64,000 nt of DNA from Acanthamoeba lenticulata (Eukaryota; Discosea; Longamoebia; Acanthamoebidae): positions 62,001 to 126,000 of the forward strand of contig NAVB01000053.1 of NCBI GenBank assembly GCA_002179805.1, in the 5' to 3' direction. Below are positions 42,842 to 53,951 of the stretch, in pieces. The position numbers were made by a program, and so were the translations under genes. Under the pieces are notes generated by a model. The model did not search any database. It saw nothing but the letters and a program-made list of their open reading frames with translations, and was not told the DNA's origin. Position 1 is the first letter of the stretch; each line of letters begins with the position of its first letter.

Positions 42842-43661
42842 ATGTCGTCTTACCAAGACGTGCTCTCCACCCACCCGTCCAAGAAGGTCCACGTGCGCTA
42901 TGACGGTGTCTCAGGCACGCAGCATATTGCCTAGCTCCTCTTCTCCCTTTGGGTGCAATGCCTGATATGTACAAGTTGAAAACACAGAGCTCGTGCAAGA
43001 AGGACAAGAGCTGAGGCCCTCCCAATCGGCCGCCATGCCCACCGTCTGCTGGGACGGTGATGAAAACCACTTGCACACCCTCGGTACACATTTCCGCGTG
43101 CCATCTCAGGCTCTGGCTTACCTTGTTGCCGTCTTGCTCAGCGATGGTGGACCCTGACGCCCCGTCGAGGAAGGACCCCAAGTTCGGGGAGTGGTACGGC
43201 TTGTCGTTGATAAATCGATTCTTTCACGAGGCGCTCAACTTGCACATACACAATGCCCTGCAGGCGGCACTGGATTGTCACCAACATCCCTGGCAGCCAG
43301 GTAGACAAGGGCACCGTGCTGGCTCCCTACATGGGACCTGCGCCCCCTGGTGGCACTGGTGCAATGTCCTCCTCGCAGATGGTCATCATCCTCCCGAGAA
43401 CTGACACAGTTTGCTTCCAGGACTCCATCGCTACGTCTTTGTGGTGTACAAGCAAAAGGACCAAATTCCCCACGAAGAGATGAACAAGTACTCCTCTTCA
43501 TCGTGTGCGCTGTGGCTTACCTGTGGTCCATCTCACCTTTCTGTATGCGTCGTGTACACGTTAGTGAGGGCATGGGCAGAGCCAAGTTCAAGCTCGAGGA
43601 GTGGGCTCGCAAGCACGGCATGCAGCCCCTGGCCGTCACTCACTTTGTCGCACAGCACTGA
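42842..43661 (+). CDS. Phosphatidylethanolamine-binding protein (PEBP/RKIP family)
   Basis: ATG at 42842 (MSSYQDVLSTHPSKKVHVRY). The spliced frame continues ELVQEGQELRPSQSAA, PTVCWDGDENHLHTL, the ligand-pocket motif AMVDPDAPSRKDPKFGEW, RRHWIVTNIPGSQVDKG, APYMGPAPPGGTG, then LHRYVFVVYKQ (the GxHRY signature) and FKLEEWARKHGMQPLAVTHF, ending VAQH. DPDAP and GxHRY mark the conserved anion-binding pocket. PEBPs bind phospholipid head groups and regulate kinases (RKIP) or proteases (yeast Tfs1); which applies here cannot be told from the sequence. The poly(A) signal follows 24 bp after the stop, and the convergent F-box gene ends 35 bp away. Confidence 0.85.
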
Positions 43662-43684
43662 GCGCAATCAAGCTCTTGAAGGGC

Positions 43685-43690
43685 AATAAA
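43685..43690 (+). terminator. Poly(A) signal of the PEBP gene
   Basis: AATAAA 24 bp after the PEBP stop, immediately before the convergent F-box gene's stop codon, so the two transcripts probably overlap at their 3' ends. Confidence 0.55.
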
Positions 43691-43696
43691 CTTCTG

Positions 43697-44968
43697 TTAT
43701 TCGAGACACTCCTCTTGGATCCATTGGACCACGTGTGCGTGCCGCCTGGCCCCGACGATGCAAGCGTGTATGTCCCAGGGGCAACCGTGGGCCCGCGCCC
43801 ACTGGAGCACCGCCAAGTGGCCTTCCTGAGCCGCATACTTGCAAGTCGACTTGTCCCACGGGCAGCCATTGGCACGGGCCCACTGAAGCACATCCAGATG
43901 GCCTCCCTTGGCCGCCGCGACGGAGGTATGTGTGTCCCAAGGGCAGCCGTTGGCACATGCCCACTGGAGCAAGTCCAAGTGGCCACCGCCTGCTGCACAG
44001 TGGCATGTGCTCACGTCCCAGGGGCAGCCATTGTCGCGCGCCCACCGGAGGACTTCCAGCTGGCCGCCCCAGGCCGCAGAGGCACAGGTCCGCTCGTCCC
44101 ACGGGCAGCCATTCTGACGCGCCCATTGAAGCACCTCGAGGTGGCCTTGCTCGGCCGCCTGGGCGCAGGTGCTCTGGTCCCATGGGCAACCTTGGGACCG
44201 GGCCCACTGGAGCATCTCCATGTGGCCGCCCGAGGCCGCAGAGGCGCAGGTCCAGGTGTCCCAGGGGCACTCGTGGGCGTGGGCCCACTGGAGCATGACG
44301 AGGTCACCAGCCGCTGCGGCGCTACTGCAAGTGAGAGCATCCCACGGGCAGCCGTTTTGGCGAGCCCACTGGAGCACATTCAGGTGGCCGCCTACGGCCG
44401 CCTGGATGCAGGTCAACTTGTCCCACGGGCAGCCGTTTTGGCGAGCCCACTGGAGCACCTCCAAGTGACCAGACCCGGCCGCGTAAGTACAGGTCCACTC
44501 GTCCCACGAGCAGCCGTTGGTGCGTAGCCACTGGAGCACTGCCAGATGTCCTTCGCCAGCTGCGTTGGGGCAGAGCGTCTCGTCCCACGGGCAACCGTTG
44601 GCAAACGCCCACTGAAGCACGTTCAGATGACCTCCCTTAGCTGCCTCGGAGCAGGACGACTCGTCCCACGGGCAGCCGTTCGCCCGCGCCCACTGGAGCA
44701 CCTCCAAATGACCAGCACCGGCGGCGTTGGCGCAAGTCTCCTTGTCCCAGGGGCAGCCATTGGCACGAGCCCACACCAGCAGCGACAGCCAGCCGCGCCC
44801 CGCCACAGCCTTGCAGAGCCCTGCTTGTCTCGCTACTCGGAGGGCCTCGGCAGCCAGAGGGAGAAGGGCGCCCCGCCAGCGACGCGAAACGGCTCTACAG
44901 ATCGGCAGCATGAAGGCGTTTACGTGGGAGAAAATGACGCAAAGGAGCTCCTCCATGAGGGCCTCCAT
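43697..44968 (-). CDS. F-box protein with ankyrin-like NGCPWD repeats
   Basis: ATG at 44968 gives 423 aa in one exon. Residues 1-45 form an F-box-like segment (MEALMEELLCVIFSHVNAFM, then CRAVSRRWRGALLPL). Thirteen tandem repeats of 26-27 residues follow, with consensus HLEVLQWARANGCPWDxxTC then AAxGG, plus a partial fourteenth that ends the protein. Cys, Trp and the CPWD core are almost invariant. These degenerate ankyrin repeats with an F-box are abundant in Acanthamoeba and in giant viruses that infect it (mimi-, marseille- and pandoravirus types). By analogy the protein would be a substrate adaptor of an SCF-type ubiquitin ligase. A second ATG four codons downstream is also possible. The lack of introns, in a region of intron-rich genes, agrees with acquisition by transfer or recent repeat expansion, but proves neither. 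Confidence 0.85.
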   Translation of the reverse strand: MEALMEELLCVIFSHVNAFMLPICRAVSRRWRGALLPLAAEALRVARQAGLCKAVAGRGWLSLLVWARANGCPWDKETCANAAGAGHLEVLQWARANGCPWDESSCSEAAKGGHLNVLQWAFANGCPWDETLCPNAAGEGHLAVLQWLRTNGCSWDEWTCTYAAGSGHLEVLQWARQNGCPWDKLTCIQAAVGGHLNVLQWARQNGCPWDALTCSSAAAAGDLVMLQWAHAHECPWDTWTCASAASGGHMEMLQWARSQGCPWDQSTCAQAAEQGHLEVLQWARQNGCPWDERTCASAAWGGQLEVLRWARDNGCPWDVSTCHCAAGGGHLDLLQWACANGCPWDTHTSVAAAKGGHLDVLQWARANGCPWDKSTCKYAAQEGHLAVLQWARAHGCPWDIHACIVGARRHAHVVQWIQEECLE

Positions 44969-45036
44969 TGTCCAGGTCCGGCGCAACACGTTTTTTTTCT
45001 TTCGCGATTATTAATTCATTCATTAATTTCTTGGTT

Positions 45037-47339
45037 TCATTGGGCTTCGCCGTCCTGGCCTGGCGTGTTGGCGTAGAAGGCGAGGACGCGGTGCGGTGGA
45101 AGTGGAGGCGACGGCGGTCCGCGCTGCTGCAAACGCTGTTGGTGGTAGTTCACCCGGATCCCGTCGTTCTGCTCCCAGTTGTCAAACAGGTCCCTATGGA
45201 TGGTGCGGTGTGCATCTTGTGAGACCATAACAACGACAATAATTCGGCACAACAGCTGGCCATTGGACAGCTGAGGAAGGACGCGCACCGACTCAAGAGG
45301 ACACTGATAAAGATGTGCGCAGCGCCGCTGGCGAGCAGGTCGGCCTGTGTGATGATTCGGGGCTTCTTGGGTCGCACCAAGTCAAACACTTGGTTCTATC
45401 GTATTGTGGGGAATGAAGAATCAGACACGGACAGGCAGATAAACGACGAAAAACGAAAAGAAGGGGGATGGAGCTCAAACCATGACGTCCGTCGCGAAAA
45501 CCTTGCCTGAGCCCAAGTCTTCTTCGCCCGGCTCGGGGTCGATCGTCTCGTCCAAACCTTCGAGTACGTCCTGTAGGAGGAACAGGTAATGAGCTCAACT
45601 GAATACGATCGCGACACGAGCAGGAGAAAGCAGGGCGTGGAGGGGTTTACCTTGAGGAAGTATGCTAGATCATGCTCTATGAGGTAGCCCTTTTGGTCCA
45701 GGTCGAAGATCGAGAAGAAGTAGCGGATGCCGCGGGCGGACGTCGGGTTGGCCATGGCGAGCTCAAAGTTAAGGAACTCTCGAAAGTCCTGCGCAAGCAG
45801 CCCAAGTGTCATCCTAGGCGGTCCTTATCGGTCGCGATGACCACGCCCAAGCGGGTACACGTACCAGTGCGCCATCCGTCGCCGGTTTGGTGGCGAGCAG
45901 CCTTGCAATGAATGTGGCAGTAAGGGGTGGATCGTACGATGCGAGATCTTCCTCGCCCAGCTTTCCATCGCCGTCCCTGGGGACAAGAACACGAGGACAT
46001 GAGCTCATATGAAGATGAAGATAAAAGTTGCTATCCTCCCACACGTACATGTCCAAGTTTCTGAACTTTTTGTACATGCGGTTGGTCGTGTTGAGGTGGA
46101 ACCAGCTGTTTTCCGCTGCAAAATAGGGGATGAGCCAATTGGGCGCATGTTGGCCAGCATCAAAGGGGAAAGCCGTACGCAGCATGCCGTCATTCTTCCG
46201 CAAGGAGTCAAGTTCCTTGAACATGGGGTCGGTGACGAGCGAGCGAATGTGGATCGACCCTGAAGTGCGAGCGCTTAGGAAAAAAAAAAAAAAAAACAGG
46301 ACCGAATGTTTGTGGGCGTACCTTTGCCCAGAGGGTCAAGGAAGAAGAAGAACTTGCGCACGATGGTCAGCACATACACGTTGCGCAGGAGTGCAGAGGC
46401 TGACACGAAGTCGCGCACAGCGGGCACTGTGTCGAGAAACTCTGAAACATAACGGTTCATGTCCTGCTCATGAACTGCACCGTGAGCACAGAGCCACAAA
46501 ATGAGATAGAACAAAAGGGTATGCACGTACGTCTTCTGTAAGGCGTTCGTCGTGATCGCCGTCATAGAGACTCACACTGATCCAGGCCTGCTCGAGGATC
46601 ACTGCATACAGCATCCAAATTTGGCTTAGGCAGCTGAGAAGAAGGTGGAGTCTCTGGGCAGGACGCGTACCGCTGGCTATGATGTATTGGCACAGCGCAT
46701 GAGTCCTGATCCTTTTGTGTTCATCCTGTTGGAAGTACAGGAATGTGGAAGGGAGGAAGAACTGCTGGCATCTCTCGGGCACGTTGGCGCCCACTCGCTT
46801 GAAGTTCGCGTAGTTGATCTACAGGAACAGTAGAACGTTATTAGCTCTATTCAGAGGCTGTGCATTACGTCATGCGTACCCTCTTGTCAGTTGGATTGTG
46901 GGGAGGTGTGGATAGTTGCGAAAGGAGGTTGATCATGGCCTTGAGCTCGTCATTCGAGGGCACTGCACAACAGGCCGACCGATTAAGCAGCAATTGGACA
47001 GATTTGGCAGGTCTTGGGCGGGCTTACCTGCAGCAGAACGCTTCTGAAGAGTGCGAATACGAGCCTCAAGCTGAAGTTCGTGCTCATCCAGGTTGATCTT
47101 TTCTCGAACAGCAGCGAGAAGTCTGCTATCCAATTTCTGCAGCGACGGATGAGCAAGGCCGCTCATGACGCTGATTAGAAGCTGATACCGAACCTTTGAC
47201 GCTTTGGGAACTCGTAGAAGTGCAGAGAACATTGTAGGACCTTTATGACTGTCATCATCTGGAGCCCCGGAAAAATGAGAACAATTAGGGCAACAACTGG
47301 ACAATGCTCGCTCTAGGTACCTTGCTGTTCGGCTGCCAT
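45037..47339 (-). CDS. PP2A regulatory subunit B'' gamma (PPP2R3C / TON2-FASS type)
   Basis: ATG at 47339; the first exon encodes only MAAEQQ before a GTACCT intron, then DDDSHKGPTMFSALLRVPKA. Further exons read INYANFKRVGANVPERCQQF, FFLPSTFLYFQQDEHKRI, AWISVSLYDGDHDERLTED, VRDFVSASALLRNVYVLTIV, MFKELDSLRKNDGMLRTAFP, FHLNTTNRMYKKFRNLDM, the EF-hand-like RDGDGKLGEEDLASYD, LTATFIARLLA, GIRYFFSIFDLDQKGYL (second EF-hand-like loop), FDLVRPKKPRIITQADLLAS and DLFDNWEQNDG. The order follows human PPP2R3C and plant TON2/FASS, which target phosphatase PP2A to centrosomal or cortical microtubule sites. A poly(A) tract of about 18 bases lies in the intron near 46279. Identity is well supported. Confidence 0.85.
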
Positions 47340-47512
47340 TCTGACCAAGAACGGCTGAGATGGCTGCTTCTGAATCTTTTCCTAGCGCACCGCTGACGCG
47401 CCTTGTTCCCTTGTTCGCGGTAGCCACCAACCGTTGGGTTTGGGTTCGCCTCACCACGAAAAAAAAGGCGGGAAAGATTCTTGTCGACGATGTATTCATT
47501 TCGCTGGCCTGC

Positions 47513-49678
47513 TCACCAGAACTTGAGGGTGAGGCCACATACGTGTAGTACGGCGGCTAGGCCACATACGACCATCATATAGGCCGTCAGAACCGCTAGT
47601 GCAACTGAAATTGAAACGACACGCACCACGATCACGTCAATTCAACAGATATCCACGAGAGGGGAAGGAGAAACGCACGTGCATCACCGGTGTAAAGAGT
47701 CTTTACAGAGAAGTTGACCAGCCCCACCATAAGGTTGGCCTGCTCACCGTCCACCATGGCACGTCAGTTCGGTCTTGAGCAAAGGCATTACAAGGCAGAG
47801 CAATGGGAGTCTTGGCACCGCGAGGAAGATGAAGAGCTGATTGCGGTTGATGGACGGCACGAGGACTCCCTGCGTTGTCTCGGTCTTCACGCTCGTAGAG
47901 CCCTTTGATGCCCGTGATGACGATGGCGTGGGTGGCGGTCGTACGAGAAGACTCACCAGCACAAGCAAGGCCAGCGTGAGTACGTTCTGGGCCAACGTGC
48001 TGAGCACATACGTCAAGTTCATCTGCGTGATACATCGTTAGATGTTTCATGATTAAAAAGATCCCTTCTGGAGAAGAGGAGACAACCATGCGGCGCGAGG
48101 GCGGTTCGATAAAGGTGGAAGCGGCTGCGGTAAGACACCAGAGGAGAACATCAAGCCCGGCGAGATGTGTCACCATTTTCCATCCCTCGGTCCGAGTTGC
48201 ACAGTCGCGTAGCACCAGCTTGCGCCCAAGCTCCGCGCCCAACATGAACAATGCCATGTAGCCTGCACACTCTCATCTCGTAAGTTGCACAGGCACTTGC
48301 GAACGTGGTGAGCGACGTCGAACCGAGAGAGCTGAAGAGGCCTTCACGGTTCTGAGACACGAGGTTGTCCCGGGGCGCATCGAGGATGTACTCTCGAAGG
48401 CCCCCCATGCTCAGCGCCGCCTGGTAGCCTGTTCAAGACGACAAAGGCACAGTCATTGACGTCATGAAAACAGAGCACGACATTATGAAAACACAAACCT
48501 AGGGTGAGTGCAAGGCCGATGAGGGCGGCAGGGCTGGACTCGTAGGGGCACAGGAGGGCGGCCAGGATCGAAACTGCTGCCAACGTGAAGAAGAAGTTCC
48601 AGTGCACGCCGTATTCTGAGACGTGCTCCTACACAGTGACGATGAACATGATGGTGATTATTATGAGGACAAGGAAGAGCAGGAACAAGGACAAAGAGTG
48701 GAACCAACCTGGTAGTCCGTAGCTTTGACCGTGAGCAAGCGAATGAAGCCCAGAGCGAGGAGTGGAGCAATGCGCAGAAGGACAGGAACGAGGGTGCCCA
48801 GCCGACCGCCACGTCGGCGCTGCTGCCCCGGGGTGGATGAGCCAGGCCTATACACCAACGCATTGGACAGCACGAATGACCCAACTCCCATGTCCATCTG
48901 CTCGTGTGGCAGGCATGGCAACAACACGAAACCAGCCACCCACCACACCAGTCAGTAGGGCCGTTGTGACAACGCGAGCTGAGGCAGAGACCAAGGAAGT
49001 GCCATAGGTTTCGGTCTTGGCGAAGCGGCGCGGGAAGATGGGAAAGTCCACCGCCAGGATGGCGATGCAGGTGCACAGCATCTGTTTGGTGCAGGCTTTG
49101 TTGGATTCATGACGCTCGTGCTGGACGAGATAGGGTGGAGATGATGCGAACCATGGCAGTGCGATATACGCTGAGGAAGGGTTTGTGCTTGCCCATGAGT
49201 GTGGGAGCGGGGTCGTCCCCCCGGGCGTTGAAGATGAAGCATGATACGTTGAGTCGCCTGCGGTTGTCCAAATCAGATGAAAGAAAGAAGAAGGCAGCTG
49301 TTCTAGAGACGTACCAACGAGAGTAAAGGTCGAGCACGACGCATAGAAGAAGAGCACCAGTGAACACATAGGGCACAGACTCGGGCACATTGAAGGTTGC
49401 TAGCAAGGGGAGCACCAGACACGCAAAGTCGAGCGCGAATTGTAGTGGCACGCCAAGACCAGGCACCGCGCGGACGCAAACGGATTGCACCACGCTGTGC
49501 AGCAGGTAGCTTACCTGCTCGTGGCCACCACAGTGTGTTGGTGCAGGGCAAAGGGGGGGGGGGCAGGCAAGGGCAGTCTCATTACCGGGATGGTAAGGGC
49601 CACAAGGGCAACCTCGCCCATGGTGGTGCCGTGCAGGTTGCTCACGAACGCCTCTTTCTCATGCTTGTACGTGCTCAT
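47513..49678 (-). CDS. PIGW: GPI-anchor inositol acyltransferase PIG-W / GWT1
   Basis: ATG at 49678 ([20 protein letters not shown]) matches the conserved PIG-W N-terminus, which contains EAFVSNLxGTT. Many hydrophobic segments follow ([58 protein letters not shown]). Family blocks near the end include [14 protein letters not shown] [51 protein letters not shown], and, across an intron, [19 protein letters not shown]. The last exon, spliced in phase, gives [20 protein letters not shown] and the terminal LTLKFW, like human PIGW LKFW. PIG-W adds palmitate to inositol in GlcN-PI in the ER, an early step of GPI-anchor synthesis. Internal exons were only partly placed. The identity rests on both ends and several internal motifs. 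Confidence 0.85.
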
Positions 49679-49798
49679 CTCCACCAGTCCGTTGGTGGTA
49701 CCACAAGGAGAGATAGAAAATGCACGTGAAAAAGAAAAAAGAAAAACGAGGTGCAACAAGAAGGCGCATGCTCATGGGGGCAAGGTCGAGTAGTGCCA

Positions 49799-50920
49799 TC
49801 ACGACGAAGCGCTTTTACTGATAAAAGAAAGAATGAGGATGAAGAAACAGAGCACAAGGTTGAAGAGCGGGATCTGCAGGGTGCTCGGCAGCGAGTAGAT
49901 GAGAGAGACCGCGGGCACCCACACGAGCCATGTGGAGCACAGCACCGAAGGTACGCGGTAGAAGATAAAGTCCCACCCGAGCTCACCCGCCAAGCGCTTG
50001 ATCGAGAAGTCGCAGTCCTTCCACATGAAGCCAAGCGCTGCACCACTACCGCGTTAGCCACAGCGCGAGAAGGATTGAGCAGCGAGACAGGTGAACGACG
50101 CACTATTGCTGGGCGCAGCGTAGACAGGATTCCACACGAACTGATCAACAACGACCTTGATGAAGATGGTCCAGAAGTCTGTGCCCTCGCCAAAAACCCA
50201 CGCTTGCAGGCGGTAGAAAGCGTCGACCTCCATCCCCTTGTAGCCCAGGAAGCATGCGTAGAAGCAGAAGCGCGCTACGAGCAGGGCTGTGGACGGTTCT
50301 GCCGAGACCGCAGCGTCAGCAGCAGCGCTCTCGCTGTCCTCCTCGATGAACCCGCCATAGGGCGAAGAAGCACTTTCTTCATCCTTCGACGGGGTCGCCT
50401 TGGCCTTGCTTTGCTTTCTACGGGCTAGATGGTCCTTGAGAAGCATAATGAGGAAGGGGATAATGCCACCAAAGATGGAGGTTGAAATGATGGAGAAGAG
50501 GTAGCCGGTCTGCTCCTTCAACGAGGCAATTTTGTTGAAGTACGTTGCCGCGGGAGGATAGGTGTAGTAGCTCACCACGACTAGCGTGCCGATGACTTGC
50601 AGTACAAGGCCAGGGATGAGATTCTGCTTGATTCCCTGCCAAGCTGCTTGTGCCAGCGGTGGTCGCCCAGCCTGTTTCCGCTTCAGCTGCTCTACTTCAG
50701 CGATGAAGAGGCTTGTGTTGTCGTCGGCATGACCGTCATCTCCGAAATGCTTGAGATCACTCTCGGCATCGTACGCTGTGTCGAGGCCGTATGAGATTGG
50801 CTTGTCCGATGAAGACTTGGAGAAAGGAGCGAACGAAGAGGCCAGCGATTTGCCCTTTAGCAGGCTCGTTGTCTCGTTGTTCCCTTCAGCTTCGGCCAGT
50901 TTGCTTTTTATGCCCAGCAT
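49799..50920 (-). CDS. Mpv17/PMP22-like integral membrane protein
   Basis: ATG at 50920 (MLGIKSKLAEAEGNNETTSL). A hydrophilic N-terminus of about 100 residues leads to membrane segments: NLIPGLVLQVIGTLVVVSYY, TGYLFSIISTSIFGGIIPFL, and, after a Lys/Ser-rich loop, ALLVARFCFYACFLGYKGME. The C-terminal part, spliced in phase from PSN to TLGFMWKDCDFSIKRL, contains VVVDQFVWNPVYAAP, WDFIFYRVPSVLCSTWLVWV, and LQIPLFNLVLCFFILILSFI, ending SKSASS. The DQxVWxP block followed by a Trp-rich helix and a final helix recalls Mpv17/PMP22 proteins of mitochondria and peroxisomes. The order fits, but the sequence is divergent and longer than the usual 180-200 aa. The function is therefore open. Confidence 0.6.
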
Positions 50921-51268
50921 GAAGGTCCAAGTGCAGGGAGAAGATGACTGTACGCAGGTGGTGTGGGCTTAAAGAGCTGGCGCTGCACAACCCGGTCCGG
51001 CCACCGGAGAACCACCACCAGGACGAAGTAGAAGCGCCCAGGCCATTTTCTTTTCCCTGCAGCTTCGACGAGAGAAAATGTGAAGCAGTCGTTAAGTCGC
51101 GTAAGTGGAGTATATTATAAATTCCTTCCCTTGAGCAAACGGAGAAATGAGGAATTATGAACAAGAAGGTAGAACGGCAACCTCGTGCGGGCGTTCTCGG
51201 GCAGCCTTTCCGCCTTCTGCCCGCGGGGAGGTTTGTCCTCGCTTGGGCTTGGGGACTTGGGAAAATGC
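50921..51268. other. Spacer with A/T-rich element
   Basis: About 350 bp between co-oriented minus-strand genes. An A/T-rich stretch near 51110-51122 (TATATTATAAAT-type) could be a TATA-containing promoter for the Mpv17-like gene. No coding or RNA feature was recognised. Confidence 0.4.
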
Positions 51269-52839
51269 TCACTCAGGAAGTTTGCTGCTGAGGGCCGGCG
51301 GCGGATGCCCGAGTTTTTGCCTCTTGCGGTGTTCCTCCTCGGCCAGCTCTGTCAGTTCCTTGACATCTTCGCGCAAGTGCCGACTCTGCAGGTCATATCG
51401 CTCGTAGGCATCACGGATCTTGATGATCTCCTCACGTATCTTGCTTCGAGCCTTGGCGAGCTCGTCCAGCTCCTTCCTCTCGGCCTCGCTTTGTGCAGTC
51501 TCCGGAGCTGTCAAACATCCCCACGCAAGCGAAAGCGTCAACACCAACCAGTCACCCGCCACAACCACCTCCATGAGACACACGGGCGCTCACCTCCTCG
51601 ACCACGGCTGATGGCAAGTGGATGCGGCGACGATCCGACGCTCATCATCTCATTGTCCTTGAGGACCTTGTAGAAGTACTCGGTCGGGTCGTGGAATTCA
51701 ATCTCGTCGTAGATCTCCTTGATGACGGGCTTCTTGGTGGAGAGGCCCAGGTTGCCCTCTGGCGGGTACAACACCAAAGCGTGCACCAAATCCACCGGCA
51801 CCTGCGCCGTCATCACCCACGCTGTCAGCAATTTACCAACCAACAGGGACGGAAGCCCATTTGCGTACCTCAAGCGGATCGACAAAGTGAATCTTGATGT
51901 TGAGCTCGAACTCGCCCCAGCCGTGCTCTGTGATCTCGTACGGCGGCTGCTCGATCACTGTGCCCACATCAGCGTGTGTGAGGCGCGAGGCCTCGTGACC
52001 ATCATTTCGACTGTTGGCTCAGGTGCGAGCGCAGACGTACCTCGGACAGGGTTGGGGAAGGACGGGTGAAGGGTAAAGACGACGCGCTTGATGAAGTAGG
52101 AGAGGTCTTCGTTGTGCGGACCGCGCACGTACGTCGTCCAGCGGTGAGTCTTGGTCTCATCGGCCTTCTTGCCCAGCCACCAGGCGATGTTGCCGTAGAT
52201 GATGGGCCGCTCCACGAGAGCGCCCTTGACCCGCGCCACGTTGGCGCCCGCGGGCGGGCCGCCCAGCAGGGCTGGCGACGGCGGAACGGAGGAGGCCGGT
52301 GTGGACGCGGTGGATGATGAGAGCATAGGTGATGCCACGGGCGACGACGGTGCAGAGATCATCGGCGAGGAGAGCGCAGTCGATTCAGCGGCCTGCTGCG
52401 CGGACGATGGGGTTGTGGAAGTCGAAGAGGACGATAGAAGAGGGGACAGAGTGGTAGACATGGCTGTGAACGCTGAGTCACGCGAATCTGAGGTTGACGA
52501 AGAAGCTGATGCTGGAGTGGCAGATTGCGAGTGTCGCAGAGAAGCGGGAGAGGAGGAAGAGAGTGGGATGAAAGAGGAAGAGGGAGCCGAAGATGAAAGG
52601 GAAGTGGGCGAAGGAGACGTGGAACCGCTTGCAGGTGAGGTGCTCAGGGCGGACATTCCAGGGAGCTTAATTGTGATTTTTCGCTTACGCTTGTTGCCTC
52701 CCGTGCCGCTGGGGGGCGAGGAGAGCGGTGTGGGCGAAGAGGATTGCATGGGGGCAGGCGAAGATCCGCCCATCAACACTGAAATCTTTCTCGATGCCGG
52801 CGTGGGCGTCGAGGGGGCGGACGGGCCGCCTTCTTCCAT
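51269..52839 (-). CDS. YEATS-domain chromatin reader (YEATS4/GAS41-like)
   Basis: ATG at 52839 ([20 protein letters not shown]). About 200 residues of Ser/Pro/Ala-rich sequence precede the YEATS domain: [54 protein letters not shown], then across introns [39 protein letters not shown], and [17 protein letters not shown]. The C-terminus is a coiled coil ([40 protein letters not shown]), as in GAS41. The acyl-lysine cage residues (HxW, the WGEFE loop) are present. GAS41/Yaf9 reads acetylated histone H3 in the SWR1/SRCAP and NuA4/TIP60 complexes. The long N-terminal extension is not usual for YEATS4 proteins. The gene is divergent from the EGF-TM2 gene by 71 bp. Confidence 0.85.
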
Positions 52840-52910
52840 CTTGAAGTAGCTAAAAAGAAAAAAAAAGAAGCAGCACAAAACAAAAAAGAAATCTGAACAA
52901 ATACCAGAAG
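52840..52910. promoter_or_regulatory. Short divergent promoter (YEATS / EGF-TM2)
   Basis: 71 bp between two divergent ATGs, very A-rich on the plus strand (AAAAAGAAAAAAAAG-type). Both genes would have to start from this tract or within the opposite gene's first exon. Confidence 0.45.
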
Positions 52911-53951
52911 ATGGGGCAGCAAAGCCGAGGAGCAGCTGCATGGCGGGCAAGTGCCGTAATGCCACGTGTGTGGTTGCCATGTATTGGCCTCACGTTAGGT
53001 TTCTTGGTGCTCCTTGCATCGGCGGCATCGAGCAGTGATGCACAGAACGAGCAGTCTGCAGGGGTGATGCGGCGAATGGTGGATGGGATGCGGGGAGTGA
53101 TTTCATCTTCACCGCATCTGCAACAAGTTCTGCAAGTAAGGAGAGGCAAGCCTGCTGGTGGCCAAAGTACGCTCCACATTTCGGCACCGATTATTACTCT
53201 TGCTTACAGTCCTGGTGCGCAGACTGCACAACAAGCGCTACGTGCCAGCATGGCACATGCGTGATGGAGGCCAATGCCACTTCAGGAGTCTGCGAGTGCC
53301 TTGCTGGGTGAGCCCGTTCGCTCTTTCCCTCTGCGCTCCTGTGAGCTCATCAATCCACGCGTGCAGCTGGATGGGCGAGACCTGTGAGCATGAGCAAAAG
53401 TCGCTCAAGACGGCCTTTCTCCTCAGCTTCCTCCTGGGCAACATGTACGACACCCATTCACCCTGTCCTGTGCTCGTCAGACCTGTGCAATGACGTGCTT
53501 CTCTCGCCTACGCCGCACATAGCGGAGCCGACCGCCTCTATCTGGGATACACGGGGAGCGGCGTGGCTAAGCTCTTGATCAACCTCCTGCTCTGCGGCCT
53601 GCCTTGCTGCCCCCTCTGGTACTTTACTTTAAGCAAGCTCAACAAGAAGGGTAGTCTGATGTACTGCTGACGCTGGGGATGGCCGTATCAGCTACATGTG
53701 CCGCTCGCGGCGCGGAGGGCGAAGTGCTCACCTGGCCTACGGCACTACGGTGTCGACCTTGCTCGTGTCGGCCGCCGTCGTCTGGCTCTGGTGGCTCATC
53801 GTACGTCCGCCAGCCTCCACTTCCTCATCACACTTCTACCCAGGCCCAATGTTCGTACACTCACGTGTATAACTGAACACAGGACTGGATCATGATCGTG
53901 GTTGGTGCGCTGCCAGATGACTCTGGTTATCCTCTATATGACAACATGTAA
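52911..53951 (+). CDS. EGF-like plus TM2-domain membrane protein
   Basis: The frame opens at ATG 52911, but the ATG at 52959 (MPRVWLPCIGLTLGFLVLLA) gives a better signal peptide. Exon 1 ends at 53135. Further exons, all in phase, give CADCTTSATCQHGTCVMEAN and SGVCECLAGWMGETCEHE, an EGF-like module. Next is the TM2 domain, KTAFLLSFLLGNIGADRLYL then GYTGSGVAKLL, followed by a Cys/Leu-rich segment. The last parts are VSTLLVSAAVVWLWWLIDWI and MIVVGALPDDSGYPLYDNM. TM2 domains form a hairpin of two membrane helices with the GAxRxYLG motif; animal TM2D proteins act in Notch and phagocytosis-related pathways. EGF plus TM2 suggests a cell-surface protein. Its role in an amoeba (adhesion, phagocytosis) is inference. 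Confidence 0.8.

Noticed and set aside
46278..46297. Poly(A) tract as a retroposon tail
   Set aside because: It lies inside an intron of the PP2A subunit gene with no target-site duplication or inserted gene beside it; a simple homopolymer is the better reading.
45037..47339. Calcineurin-like or calmodulin-family protein because of EF-hand-like loops
   Set aside because: The surrounding blocks follow PPP2R3C/TON2 from end to end; the EF-hand-like loops belong to that family.
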